Shown here: positions 1 through 8,925 of the stretch, piece by piece | Layout of the letters: each line of letters starts with the position of its first letter | Numbering within the stretch: position 1 is the stretch's first letter | Origin: Bacillus sp. REN3 | GTDB lineage: Bacteria > Bacillota > Bacilli > Bacillales > Cytobacillaceae | Direction of reading: 5' to 3' | NCBI RefSeq assembly: GCF_017912555.1 | Contig: NZ_JAERSD010000012.1 | Coordinates: 62,001 to 126,000 of the forward strand | DNA: 64,000 bases | Translations under genes and position numbers: made by a program | The notes under the pieces: generated by a model | Seen by the model: the letters and a program-made list of their open reading frames with translations, nothing else | What the model was told of the DNA's origin: nothing | Databases searched by the model: none

Positions 1-2
1 GG

Positions 3-956
3 TCATGGCTTGGTTCCAGGGAAAAAGCAGTCCAGCTGTATGATGGCATAAAGGCAAAGCTCGCTCCTTCCCTTCTGACAACGGCACAGGGTTGCGATAT
101 TGAAACAGGATCAGAAGAACAGATGGCTGAAGCAATCAAGGCTGCTGAAGGTGCCGATGTGATTGTCCTCGCCCTCGGGGAAGCCTCAGAAATGAGCGGT
201 GAAGCTGGATGCCGGGCGGATATCCGCTTGCCGGAAATCCAGCTTAAGCTTGCAGCAAAGCTGAGGAGGCTAGGCAAGCCGATCGTCACCGTGCTATTCA
301 ACGGCAGGCCATTGGACCTCCACGGTATTTGGGACGAAGCCGATGCCATCCTTGAGGCATGGTACCCAGGTACGGAAGGCGGGCATGCGATTGCCGATCT
401 ACTGTTTGGCGATGCGAACCCTTCCGGAAAATTGACGATGAGTTTTCCTTTTTCAGTTGGACAGGTGCCGGTTTATTACAACCATTTTAATACCGGCCGG
501 CCAAAGGAAGCCCTGGAAGCAGAGGAACGTTATGTTTCACAGTATCTTGACATCCCTAATGATCCATTGCTGCCCTTTGGCTTCGGTTTAAGCTATACTG
601 CTTTTACCTACAGGAATGCTGGATTATCAGCCGGTTTCCTTTCTCCATCCACTCCGATCACCCTGTCTGTGGAAATCGAAAATGCAGGCAGCCTGGCAGG
701 AGAGGAAATTGTCCAATTTTATATACAGGATATTTCGGGTGAGGTTGTCCGTCCCGTGAAAGAGTTGAAAGGTTTCAAATCCGTGATACTCGAACCGGGC
801 GAAAAAACGGTTGTGACGTTTGAAATCACAGAAGAATTACTACGTTATCATCATTCCGATCTTACCTTCAAAAGTGATGAGGGTAAGTTCATGGCCTATG
901 TCGGAACGAACAGCAAGGATAACCTTGGCCTCCCTTTCGAGCTCGTGATTGACTAA
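3..956 (+). CDS. Beta-glucosidase, glycoside hydrolase family 3, C-terminal part (5' end outside window)
   Basis: The reading frame is open to the left window edge, so only the C-terminal part of the protein is visible. The visible part contains the GH3 C-terminal alpha/beta sandwich, with the motif LGEASEMSGEAG, the stretches YPGTEGG and NPSGKL, and the GFGLSY turn. A fibronectin type III-like domain follows, with VRPVKELKGF. GH3 enzymes release terminal beta-linked glucose. The next gene starts 18 bp downstream and encodes a GH94 phosphorylase of the 1,2-beta-oligoglucan type. A similar GH3-GH94 pairing is known from Listeria innocua, so a beta-1,2-glucan fragment such as sophorose is a plausible substrate (inference). 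The catalytic nucleophile domain lies outside the window. Confidence 0.9.
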   Translation, partial: SWLGSREKAVQLYDGIKAKLAPSLLTTAQGCDIETGSEEQMAEAIKAAEGADVIVLALGEASEMSGEAGCRADIRLPEIQLKLAAKLRRLGKPIVTVLFNGRPLDLHGIWDEADAILEAWYPGTEGGHAIADLLFGDANPSGKLTMSFPFSVGQVPVYYNHFNTGRPKEALEAEERYVSQYLDIPNDPLLPFGFGLSYTAFTYRNAGLSAGFLSPSTPITLSVEIENAGSLAGEEIVQFYIQDISGEVVRPVKELKGFKSVILEPGEKTVVTFEITEELLRYHHSDLTFKSDEGKFMAYVGTNSKDNLGLPFELVID

Positions 957-974
957 AACTATTCAGGAAAGAAG

Positions 975-3900
975 TTGACAGCGATGACCCAGCCAAAATT
1001 CACCCTCCAGGCAAGGGATTTAACCTTTACTTTTTTGAACAGCGGTGATTTATACGAAATAGCGAATGACTCGACCATGATCAATCAATGGCTGTCGAAT
1101 ACGATTGATGGTTCCATGAACAATCTATTTCTTCGAATCCACAGTGTGGATGGCATCCAGGTGTATCCGCTGCTCGGAAGCAAATCAAAGAGCATGGTCA
1201 GCCGGACTGGCAGGCAATTGGTATGGACAGGTGCCGCAGCCAGCGTTCAATATAAGGTGACTTTTACGCTTGCTGATGCCGGCATCTGGTTCTGGGATGT
1301 GGAACTTTTCGGTGATGATGCAACAGTCGATGTGATTTATGGGCAGGATATAGGTCTTGCTGACAAGGCAGCCGTCAGGACGAATGAAGCCTATATGTCT
1401 CAATATGTCGACCACAAGGTTTTTGAAGATGCCAGCAAAGGATACGTCATATGCTCACGGCAAAACCAGCCGATGAGCGGCGGCCGTTTCCCTTATATCC
1501 AGCAAGGGGCGCTCACTAAAGCGGTTGGTTTCTCAACAGACGGCTTCCAATTTTTCGGGCTGTCCTATAAAGAAACGAACGTTCCGGAGGCCCTCTTGCA
1601 AACTTCACTTGCAAACGAAATATATCAATATGAATTCGCCTATACCGCCTTGCAATCTGAAAAAATCAAGCTTGGCGGAAGAAAGGCCCAGTTTATATTC
1701 TATGGCCTTTTCAAAGATGACCATCCTGACGCCATTACCCGATTGGAATTCGGTCCGGAAATCGATGAAGCATGGAACAGGATCCCGGATGGGAAAGACG
1801 AAAGTGCGGAACGTCTGCAGCCTGTTCTCCTTTCACGGGATATCGGCAAGCCACTGGAAACATTTTCAATGACAAAAGAGGAAATTGCCGACCTATTCCC
1901 AGACCGGCACCAGGAGGAATGGGATGGCGACACCCTGCTCAGCTTTTTCACAAATACCTACGAGCATATCGTTCTTAAGGAAAAAGAGTTACGGGTCGAA
2001 CGGCCGCATGGCCATATCGTGATGTCCGGCAGGAATATCGATCATATCGAAAATACCCTGACATCGACCCTGTATATGTATGGGATCTTCAATTCCCAGC
2101 TGGTAGTCGGAAACACTTCCTTCAATAAAATGTTGACGAATGCCAGGAATGGTTTGAATGTCATGAAAACATCCGGACAAAGGATTTATATTGAACATGA
2201 CGGCACATACCATTTGCTGGCAATGCCATCCATGTTCGAAATGGGCTTCAATTATGGCCGCTGGTACTATAAAACGAAAGATGACACACTCATCATCACC
2301 ACTTTCACAGCGGCAGATTCACCTGAATTGAAGCTGGAGGTCCGGTCAGCAAAAGGAAAAGCTTACCGTTACCTGGTCACGAACCAGGTAACGATGAACA
2401 ACAATGAATACGAACATCCATATAAGATCGCTGCAGATGGAAATATCATCAGCGTCATGGCTGGCGAACACTCTGACAGTGCCGCTGTCTTCCCAGAGCT
2501 GACCTACCGGATGAAAATAAACGGCGCGGATTTCTCTTTGCAGGATTCCAGCATCTTTGGCGATGGTGTTGAAGCGGATGCCGCATCCCTGATGGTATTC
2601 GAACTTGATGCAGCAACAGAATGGAACATCTCTGTCCAGGGACTCCTTGACGGAAAAGAAGCTCACTTTGGAGCATTGGATGCCGAAACGGAAATCAAAA
2701 AATACCGGCAATTTTTCGCTGAGACCATGAACGGGTTCCATCTCTCCCAAGCTGGCCAGGTGACTGAGGAATTAAATAAGATGAATGCCCTTGCCTGGTG
2801 GTATACCCATAATATGCTTGTCCATTTTTCCGTGCCCCACGGCCTTGAACAATACGGCGGTGCAGCCTGGGGGACACGGGATGTCTGCCAGGGGCCTACA
2901 GAGTATTTCATTGCCACGCAAAAGGATGAAGTTGTCAAAAGGATCATTAAAACCGTCTATTCCCATCAGTACGCGGATGACGGGAACTGGCCGCAATGGT
3001 TCATGTTCGACCGTTACTATAAATTCCAGCAGGATGACAGCCATGGGGATATCATTGTCTGGCCGTTGAAGCTCGTTGTTGAATATTTGAATGCAACCAA
3101 TGACTATGCCATTTTACAGGAGAATCTTCCTTATACCGAACGCGGAAGCTTTGAATTCACCAGTGAGAAGACGCCCCTGCTTCTCCATATCCATAAGCAG
3201 ATTGCCTATATCAAACGGAACTTCCTGCACGGTACCTATCTGTCCTCATATGGAGATGGAGACTGGGATGACACCCTCCAGCCTGCCAATGCCCAGTTGA
3301 AGCGCTACATGGCCAGCAGTTGGACAGTCGCCTTGACCTACCAGGTGATTCATGCTTTCGCTTCCCTGCTTCGGAATTTTGATGGACAGCTCGCTGATGA
3401 ATTGACCGGAATGGCTGCAGGGATCAGGCAGGATTTCAACCGTTACATGCTTTCTGACGGAACCATACCAGGCTTCATCTACATGGAGCGGCCGGAAAAG
3501 CCTGAATTGATGGTTCACCCCAGTGATACGAAGACTGGAATTCAATATCGCCTGCTGCCGATGACAAGAAGCATGATTGCCGAACTGGTTACCCTTGAAC
3601 AGGCAGAGGCACATTACCGAATCATCAGGGAAAGGCTCTACCATCCTGATGGAGTCAGGCTGATGGATCGTCCGGCCACCTATGCCGGCGGTGTCAGCAC
3701 TAACTTCAAGCGCGCGGAACAAGCAGCGAATTTCGGGCGGGAAATCGGGCTGCAGTACGTCCATGCCCATATCCGTTTCATCGAAGCGATGGCCAAGCTG
3801 GGGAAGGTGGACGAAGTTTGGAAAGGACTGCAGACCATCAACCCTATCAAGATCCAGGAAGCAGTTCCGAATGCTGAACTTCGCCAGAGCAACGCCTATT

Positions 3901-4325
3901 TCAGCAGCTCAGACGGCAAGTTCAGTACCCGTTATGAAGCGGCGGAAAAATTCGGGAAGCTGCGTGATGGCTCCACGCCTGTAAAGGGCGGATGGCGCAT
4001 TTATTCAAGCGGACCAGGGATCTACATGAATCAGCTTATCTCGAACGCGCTTGGCATCCGGAGGCTAGCTGGGGACCTTGTGATCGATCCGGTGCTCCCC
4101 GAGGATAAGGATGGATTGGAATTCAAATTCAACATCGATGGCAAACCAGTCATTTTCAGCTACCACCTCTGCCACGAAGAAGAACGGGGAGTCGAAATTA
4201 ACGGCAAGCGTGTGCGTTTCAAGAATGTCTCCAACCCTTACCGGGAAGGCGGATTTTTAGTCGATGCACAAGAACTGGATGCATTGTTGTCTGAAAACCA
4301 TAATTCCATCGACGTTTTCATATAG
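975..4325 (+). CDS. GH94 glycoside phosphorylase, 1,2-beta-oligoglucan phosphorylase type
   Basis: This is a cytoplasmic protein of about 1,116 residues with no signal peptide. Its length and architecture fit the 1,2-beta-oligoglucan phosphorylase branch of GH94: a long N-terminal beta-sandwich, then an (alpha/alpha)6 barrel from about residue 600. The barrel carries the GTRDVCQGP motif, a HGDIIVWPLK segment near residue 690, and YGDGDWDDTL near residue 758, which holds the general-acid aspartate expected in GH94. Such enzymes split beta-1,2-glucan oligomers with phosphate to give glucose 1-phosphate. The preceding GH3 gene supports the assignment. The start is ambiguous. The TTG at 975 is only 3 bp from a GGAAAG sequence, and the in-frame ATG at 984 is 12 bp away. 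Cellobiose-type specificity is less likely because those enzymes are shorter. Confidence 0.82.
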   Translation: MTAMTQPKFTLQARDLTFTFLNSGDLYEIANDSTMINQWLSNTIDGSMNNLFLRIHSVDGIQVYPLLGSKSKSMVSRTGRQLVWTGAAASVQYKVTFTLADAGIWFWDVELFGDDATVDVIYGQDIGLADKAAVRTNEAYMSQYVDHKVFEDASKGYVICSRQNQPMSGGRFPYIQQGALTKAVGFSTDGFQFFGLSYKETNVPEALLQTSLANEIYQYEFAYTALQSEKIKLGGRKAQFIFYGLFKDDHPDAITRLEFGPEIDEAWNRIPDGKDESAERLQPVLLSRDIGKPLETFSMTKEEIADLFPDRHQEEWDGDTLLSFFTNTYEHIVLKEKELRVERPHGHIVMSGRNIDHIENTLTSTLYMYGIFNSQLVVGNTSFNKMLTNARNGLNVMKTSGQRIYIEHDGTYHLLAMPSMFEMGFNYGRWYYKTKDDTLIITTFTAADSPELKLEVRSAKGKAYRYLVTNQVTMNNNEYEHPYKIAADGNIISVMAGEHSDSAAVFPELTYRMKINGADFSLQDSSIFGDGVEADAASLMVFELDAATEWNISVQGLLDGKEAHFGALDAETEIKKYRQFFAETMNGFHLSQAGQVTEELNKMNALAWWYTHNMLVHFSVPHGLEQYGGAAWGTRDVCQGPTEYFIATQKDEVVKRIIKTVYSHQYADDGNWPQWFMFDRYYKFQQDDSHGDIIVWPLKLVVEYLNATNDYAILQENLPYTERGSFEFTSEKTPLLLHIHKQIAYIKRNFLHGTYLSSYGDGDWDDTLQPANAQLKRYMASSWTVALTYQVIHAFASLLRNFDGQLADELTGMAAGIRQDFNRYMLSDGTIPGFIYMERPEKPELMVHPSDTKTGIQYRLLPMTRSMIAELVTLEQAEAHYRIIRERLYHPDGVRLMDRPATYAGGVSTNFKRAEQAANFGREIGLQYVHAHIRFIEAMAKLGKVDEVWKGLQTINPIKIQEAVPNAELRQSNAYFSSSDGKFSTRYEAAEKFGKLRDGSTPVKGGWRIYSSGPGIYMNQLISNALGIRRLAGDLVIDPVLPEDKDGLEFKFNIDGKPVIFSYHLCHEEERGVEINGKRVRFKNVSNPYREGGFLVDAQELDALLSENHNSIDVFI

Positions 4326-4332
4326 GTTGATG

Positions 4333-4355
4333 GCTGGTTTTGAGGAACAACCAGC
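4333..4355 (+). terminator. Weak hairpin after the GH94 gene
   Basis: GCTGGTT and AACCAGC form a 7-bp stem 7 bp after the GH94 stop codon. The following sequence is only moderately T-rich, so termination may be partial. Confidence 0.45.
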
Positions 4356-4611
4356 TTCAGAAATCCTTTTTCTCAGGGTTTCGGAACCTTGGTCACTTTT
4401 TTAGATACCACTTCTGATAGTTTCCGGCGTTTTAAGGGCACACCTATCCCTTCCCCCTTCTGCTGCAACTCGGGGCCGGATTTGAAAAGGAGTGGTCCTG
4501 AATGTTAGAGTTTCTTTTTACAGAAGCGTTTTAAGCTGCCAGTATGGCGATGGACTCGGCTTAAATCGACTTTGAATAATGTCCCTAAACAAATTACGAT
4601 GAAAAACAAAT

Positions 4612-4632
4612 AAGCGGCCAGCCTGGCCGCTT
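4612..4632 (+). terminator. Strong hairpin ahead of the GH13 gene
   Basis: A 9-bp perfect stem (AAGCGGCCA / TGGCCGCTT) with a 3-base loop is followed by a pyrimidine-rich tract. It lies 46 bp before the GH13 start. The 350-bp gap from 4326 to 4678 otherwise holds no recognisable gene, only a ten-codon ORF with a good ribosome binding site near 4502. Confidence 0.55.
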
Positions 4633-4678
4633 CCTCTTTCTATCCCTTAATGATCCACATATTGGAGGTGACATTTTC

Positions 4679-6298
4679 ATGGAAACGAAGTGGTGGCATA
4701 AAAGCGTTGTATACCAGGTCTATCCGAGAAGCTTCATGGATTCGGATGGCGATGGCATCGGCGATTTGCAGGGGCTGATTTCCAAACTCGACTACATCCA
4801 TGCCCTCGGCGCGGATCTCATATGGCTTTGTCCTGTCTATGCTTCACCGAATGAAGATAACGTCTATGACATCAGCGACTATTGCCGGATCCACCCTGAA
4901 TTTGGGACCATGGCTGATATGGAGCTGCTCATTTCTGAAGCAGGGAAACGAGGGATTGCTATCATGATGGACATTGTCGCGAATCATACATCGAATGAGC
5001 ATCCGTGGTTCATCGAATCGAGAAGCAGCAAGCAGAACCGTTACAGAGATTTTTATATTTGGAGAGATGGCAGGGATGCCGGAAAGCCGAGTGAGTTAGC
5101 GTCTTTTTTCGGTGGCAGTGCGTGGGAGTATGACTCGAAGACAGACCAATATTATTTGCATATGTTCAGCAAAAAACAGCCGGACCTGAATTGGCACCAT
5201 CCACCTGTCCGCCAGTCCATTTATGACGTGATGCGTTTCTGGATCGCCAAAGGAATCAAGGGCTTCCGCTTTGATGTCATCGACCTGATTGCCAAGGAAA
5301 TTGACAAGGACATCATTGGCAATGGCCCCCTGCTGCATGAATATTTGCAGGAAATGCATCGGGAAGTCCTGGAAGGCGCAGATGTTGTCACCGTCGGCGA
5401 AACGGGCGGAGCGGATTTGGAACAGGCTCTTCTTTATACAGACGCCAGTCGTAAAGAATTGGATATGGTCTTTTCGTTTGAACATATTGCCCTGGACGAA
5501 GAAGCAGGCAAGCAGAAGTGGGATATTAAGGCGCTAGAACTTGATGATTTAAAAAATGTCTTGTCCAAATGGCAGCTTGGACTCCTGGAGAAAGGATGGA
5601 ACAGCCTATTCTGGTGCAACCATGACCAGCCCAGGATTGTCTCAAGATGGGGCAATGATAAAGAATATCGTTATGAAAGTGCCACGATGCTTGCAGCCCT
5701 TCTTCATTGTATGAGGGGAACTCCTTATATTTATCAGGGGGAAGAAATCGGGATGACGAATGTTCGCTTCCCTAAGCTTTCTTTTTACCGTGATATTGAA
5801 ACGATCCATCTGTATCATGACCGTTTAGAGAAAGGCTTCCAGCATGAAGACATCATGGAATCGATCTACGCGAAAGGACGGGATAACGCCCGGACACCGA
5901 TGCAGTGGGATGCTGGCAAGAATAGCGGCTTTACAACCGGTACCCCCTGGATCGAACTCAATCCGAACTTCACCGAAATCAATGCAATGGCTGACATGAC
6001 TGCGGATAAATCAATCTTCCATTTTTACAAAAAGCTGATTTCTCTGAGAAAAAGCAATGATGCTCTCATATATGGCGATTATGAATTGCTTGAAAGCGAA
6101 AAGGAGATATTCTCCTATTCTAGGACGTTTGAAGGTGAAAAATGGTATGTAGCCTGCAATTTTTCCGGCAAGAAAACTCATTCCCGCCTCCTCGGAACAA
6201 TTGCAGAAGGAGAGATCATGCTTCAAAATTATGGCTCCCCAATCACAAACCAGACATTACGGCCATACGAAGTAGCAGTATATAAAGTAAAAAATTGA
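4679..6298 (+). CDS. Alpha-glucosidase, GH13 oligo-1,6-glucosidase type
   Basis: The 539-residue cytoplasmic protein has all conserved GH13 regions. The N-terminus WWHKSVVYQVYPRSF and DSDGDGIGDLQG is typical of the oligo-1,6-glucosidase, MalL and TreC group. DIVANHTS is region I. GFRFDVIDL carries the nucleophile Asp199, VGETGG the acid/base Glu241, and NHDQPR the third acid Asp316. The family hydrolyses alpha-1,6 or alpha-1,4 links in short glucosides. GGAGGTGA ends about 10 bp before the ATG, so the start is secure. Exact specificity (isomaltose, maltose, sucrose or trehalose 6-phosphate) cannot be read by eye. The LacI-type regulator 68 bp downstream probably controls this cluster. Confidence 0.88.
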   Translation: METKWWHKSVVYQVYPRSFMDSDGDGIGDLQGLISKLDYIHALGADLIWLCPVYASPNEDNVYDISDYCRIHPEFGTMADMELLISEAGKRGIAIMMDIVANHTSNEHPWFIESRSSKQNRYRDFYIWRDGRDAGKPSELASFFGGSAWEYDSKTDQYYLHMFSKKQPDLNWHHPPVRQSIYDVMRFWIAKGIKGFRFDVIDLIAKEIDKDIIGNGPLLHEYLQEMHREVLEGADVVTVGETGGADLEQALLYTDASRKELDMVFSFEHIALDEEAGKQKWDIKALELDDLKNVLSKWQLGLLEKGWNSLFWCNHDQPRIVSRWGNDKEYRYESATMLAALLHCMRGTPYIYQGEEIGMTNVRFPKLSFYRDIETIHLYHDRLEKGFQHEDIMESIYAKGRDNARTPMQWDAGKNSGFTTGTPWIELNPNFTEINAMADMTADKSIFHFYKKLISLRKSNDALIYGDYELLESEKEIFSYSRTFEGEKWYVACNFSGKKTHSRLLGTIAEGEIMLQNYGSPITNQTLRPYEVAVYKVKN

Positions 6299-6365
6299 CT
6301 ATAGATGGCTACCCTTACAATGTATAATAATAAATAAGCTTACTGAAGAGACAGGAGAGAGAATT

Positions 6366-7331
6366 GTGGTAGGTATAAAAGATATTGCGAAAATGGCGGG
6401 TGTCTCGATCTCAACTGTTTCCTATGCTCTGAACGGCAGTCCGAAGGTCACAGAAGAGACGGCGGCAAAAATCCTTGCGATAGCCAAGGAGTTGAACTAT
6501 GTTCCAAATGCTGCAGCCCGCTCATTGAAAAAACGGGAAACGAAAATCATCGGCGTGTTTTTGACCAATTATGGAGGGGCTTTCTATGGTCAGCTTCTGC
6601 AGGGAATCCAGGATGCTCTTAGCAGCAAGGGCTATGAGCTGATTGTCTGCAGCGGCAAAGAATCTCACCGTTTCATTCCGGAACGAATGATTGACGGAGC
6701 GATTGTCCTTGATTTTTCTTTTTCGAGCGATGAACTGATTAAACACGCGGATTCCGGACACAAGCTCGTCGTGATGGATAGGGAATTGGATCACCCGAAT
6801 ATTAACCAGGTGCTGTTAGATAACACTGCTGGCGCCACACTGGCAGTCGATTACCTGATCGAGAAAGGACACCGGAAGATTTATGCAGTTAAAGGCCCGG
6901 AAGGTTCTTATGATGCCCATCAACGGATCATCGCAGTCCGCCAGGCTGTCGAACGATTCGCCGACGTAGAGTATGAGGAAATTCCCGGGGATTTCAACAA
7001 ACCAGCAGGCGAACTGGCAGCGGAGCACATCGTCCGTGAATACACCGGGCCAGCCGCGGTTTTCTGCCTGAACGACGAAATGGCCATCGGCATGTATAAT
7101 TACCTTGCCAAAACGGAGTATCAAATCGGCAAGGACATCCATATCATCGGCTTTGACAATATCGAACTTTCCCAATACACTCAGCCGAGACTAGCAACAA
7201 TCGATTATTCCGAGCGGAAATGGGGCGCGGTCTCCGCTGAGCATTTATTGAAACTGATCGCGAATGAACCGGTCGAAGATGAAAGGATTTATGTCACCCT
7301 AATTCCGGGGGATTCAGTTGGGACTGTATAA
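6366..7331 (+). CDS. LacI/GalR family transcriptional regulator
   Basis: The 321-residue protein starts with the classic LacI helix-turn-helix and hinge (IKDIAKMAGVSISTVSYALNG, then the VPNAAARSLK hinge helix). A periplasmic-binding-protein-like sugar sensor domain follows. The GTG start has an AGGAGAG sequence 6 bp upstream. LacI-type proteins repress sugar genes and are released by the sugar or a sugar phosphate. Its position after the GH3, GH94 and GH13 genes suggests it controls them. I found no convincing operator by eye, so the target is inference. Confidence 0.9.
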   Translation: MVGIKDIAKMAGVSISTVSYALNGSPKVTEETAAKILAIAKELNYVPNAAARSLKKRETKIIGVFLTNYGGAFYGQLLQGIQDALSSKGYELIVCSGKESHRFIPERMIDGAIVLDFSFSSDELIKHADSGHKLVVMDRELDHPNINQVLLDNTAGATLAVDYLIEKGHRKIYAVKGPEGSYDAHQRIIAVRQAVERFADVEYEEIPGDFNKPAGELAAEHIVREYTGPAAVFCLNDEMAIGMYNYLAKTEYQIGKDIHIIGFDNIELSQYTQPRLATIDYSERKWGAVSAEHLLKLIANEPVEDERIYVTLIPGDSVGTV

Positions 7332-7332
7332 A

Positions 7333-7384
7333 AAGGTGCCTGCCTCCTGCTGCTTTGAAGCGGCGGGAGGGTCAGGCACCTTTT
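7333..7384. terminator. Bidirectional terminator between the LacI gene and the lyase gene
   Basis: A long stem with outer arms AAAAGGTGCCTG and CAGGCACCTTTT and inner GC-rich pairing separates two convergent genes. It has a T tract on each strand. The AGGTGCCTG core resembles a short repeat common between genes in Bacillus. Confidence 0.75.
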
Positions 7385-7389
7385 GTGCT

Positions 7390-8880
7390 TTATAATTTGA
7401 AATTCAGCAGCTCTTCTCGTTTGCTGTCAAGCTTCCGGACCACTTCACTGTAGTTCCCAAGTTCATTGGTGAGTCTTTGCTTCCTCTCCCCGATCATCCT
7501 TCTGACTTCCTGGGGATTCGGTCCACCCTGGATGCTGCGGATTTCAATGAAGTACTCCGGGGAGATGATTTTTTGCCATTCTGCTTCAGATAGCGAGACA
7601 TCGACGAATTGGCTGATGACGTCATTGATGTCTTCTACCTTCCATTCATATAATTCTTTGCCGGCCTTTATGGTCATTTTTGAAATATGGCTGGCGATGG
7701 AATGGGCTTTCCGGAACGGGACACCGTATTCGCGCGCCAGTGTGTCTGCGAGCTCGGTAATCGTGATGCTCGATTTCTTCGCCATCTCTTTTGTGTGTTC
7801 GCCATTCACCTTCAGGGTGGCGATGACCGCGTACATCAGCTTCCAGACGCGGTTCGCGTTATTGAAGGCGCGATACAGGTGCGGCTGCAAATCATCTTCG
7901 GTATCGACGATATCGCCGAACGGTGTATTGTGCACCATGTTCATGGCAGCGAGGGCATCCCCATACGCGCTGCTCGCAATCGAACGCGAATGCTCGATCG
8001 ATACAGGGTTCCTTTTTTGCGGCATGATGCTGCTGCATTGCACATACGGATCGGCCACGTAAAAAGTACCGAACTCCCGCGTGACATGCTGAAGGAAATC
8101 CTGGATCCACCTGCCGGTATCAATCATGCTTGTCATGAGCGCGGATGCTGTCTCGAGCAGATAGTCCGCTCCGCCGATCGAATCGTAGGAGTTCTCCACG
8201 ATTTTATCGAAGCCGAGCAATTCACATGTACGGCTGCGGCTGATCGGGAAGCCGGTCGTCGTCAGGGCAGCTGCCCCGAGCGGCGACTGGTTGACGGTGC
8301 CATAGGCAGACCAAAGCCTCTTCATATCACGGTTCAGGACATCATGGATGGCAAGGAAGTAATGGCCCAGGGTCGTCGGCTGTGCCGGCTGTGTATGTGT
8401 ATATCCTGTCATTACCGTCTCCGTATGCCGATCTGCCTGTTCAAGGAGAGCCTCGCATAATTGATAAGCATTCCCCAGCAGGTTCACCAGGTGCTCTCTA
8501 AGCACCAGCCGATACATGGCTACACCCATGTCATTGCGGCTGCGGCCGATATGGATCTTGCCTGCGAGCTCCTCCCCGATTTCTTCGCCAATCTTCGCTT
8601 CCATCATGAAAAAAAGATCCTCGAACTGGGGCTGGTAGCTTAGCTGGCCGATATCGGTCTTTGCCACCTTATTGATTCCGCCGAGCATGACTTTCGCTTC
8701 TTCCTTTTCAATGATCCCTTGCTCTGCCAGCATGATCACATGCGCGCGGTGGATGTCGAACATGACATGGAACAAATAGTCGCGCTGGTCATTGAAAACA
8801 GGCTTCAACAGCTCTTCTACATAGGTTTTTCCCGGAAAAGCAGCTCCCTCTTGTTTGATAAAATCTTCTAGCTTGTTCAT
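7390..8880 (-). CDS. Argininosuccinate lyase family enzyme in a transporter operon, probably not biosynthetic ArgH
   Basis: The 496-residue protein belongs to the fumarase/aspartase/argininosuccinate lyase superfamily. It shows the GRSRNDM segment near 112, THTQPAQP near 161, and the signature loop SSIMPQKRNP at about 283-292 with the catalytic serine. These enzymes split a C-N bond and release fumarate. No other arginine biosynthesis gene is nearby. The gene is instead last in an operon with a ROK repressor and a complete iron/polyamine-type ABC importer. It therefore probably cleaves an imported N-succinyl or aspartate-derived compound. Ethylenediamine-disuccinate lyase is a known relative with such a role. 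A true ArgH function is possible but less likely from context. Confidence 0.75.
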   Translation of the reverse strand: MNKLEDFIKQEGAAFPGKTYVEELLKPVFNDQRDYLFHVMFDIHRAHVIMLAEQGIIEKEEAKVMLGGINKVAKTDIGQLSYQPQFEDLFFMMEAKIGEEIGEELAGKIHIGRSRNDMGVAMYRLVLREHLVNLLGNAYQLCEALLEQADRHTETVMTGYTHTQPAQPTTLGHYFLAIHDVLNRDMKRLWSAYGTVNQSPLGAAALTTTGFPISRSRTCELLGFDKIVENSYDSIGGADYLLETASALMTSMIDTGRWIQDFLQHVTREFGTFYVADPYVQCSSIMPQKRNPVSIEHSRSIASSAYGDALAAMNMVHNTPFGDIVDTEDDLQPHLYRAFNNANRVWKLMYAVIATLKVNGEHTKEMAKKSSITITELADTLAREYGVPFRKAHSIASHISKMTIKAGKELYEWKVEDINDVISQFVDVSLSEAEWQKIISPEYFIEIRSIQGGPNPQEVRRMIGERKQRLTNELGNYSEVVRKLDSKREELLNFKL

Positions 8881-8925
8881 TTTTTCATCTCCACTTTTAC
8901 GGCAAAAATAAGTGCCGGTTATTCG

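Noticed and set aside
4502-4534. Ten-codon ORF (MLEFLFTEAF) with a good ribosome binding site between the GH94 and GH13 genes
   Set aside because: Possibly a leader peptide or chance. No attenuator structure follows directly, so I do not call it.
7466-8460. Long plus-strand ORFs opposite the lyase gene
   Set aside because: They are antisense shadows of a gene with clear family motifs, lack ribosome binding sites and encode Cys/Ser-rich low-complexity sequence.
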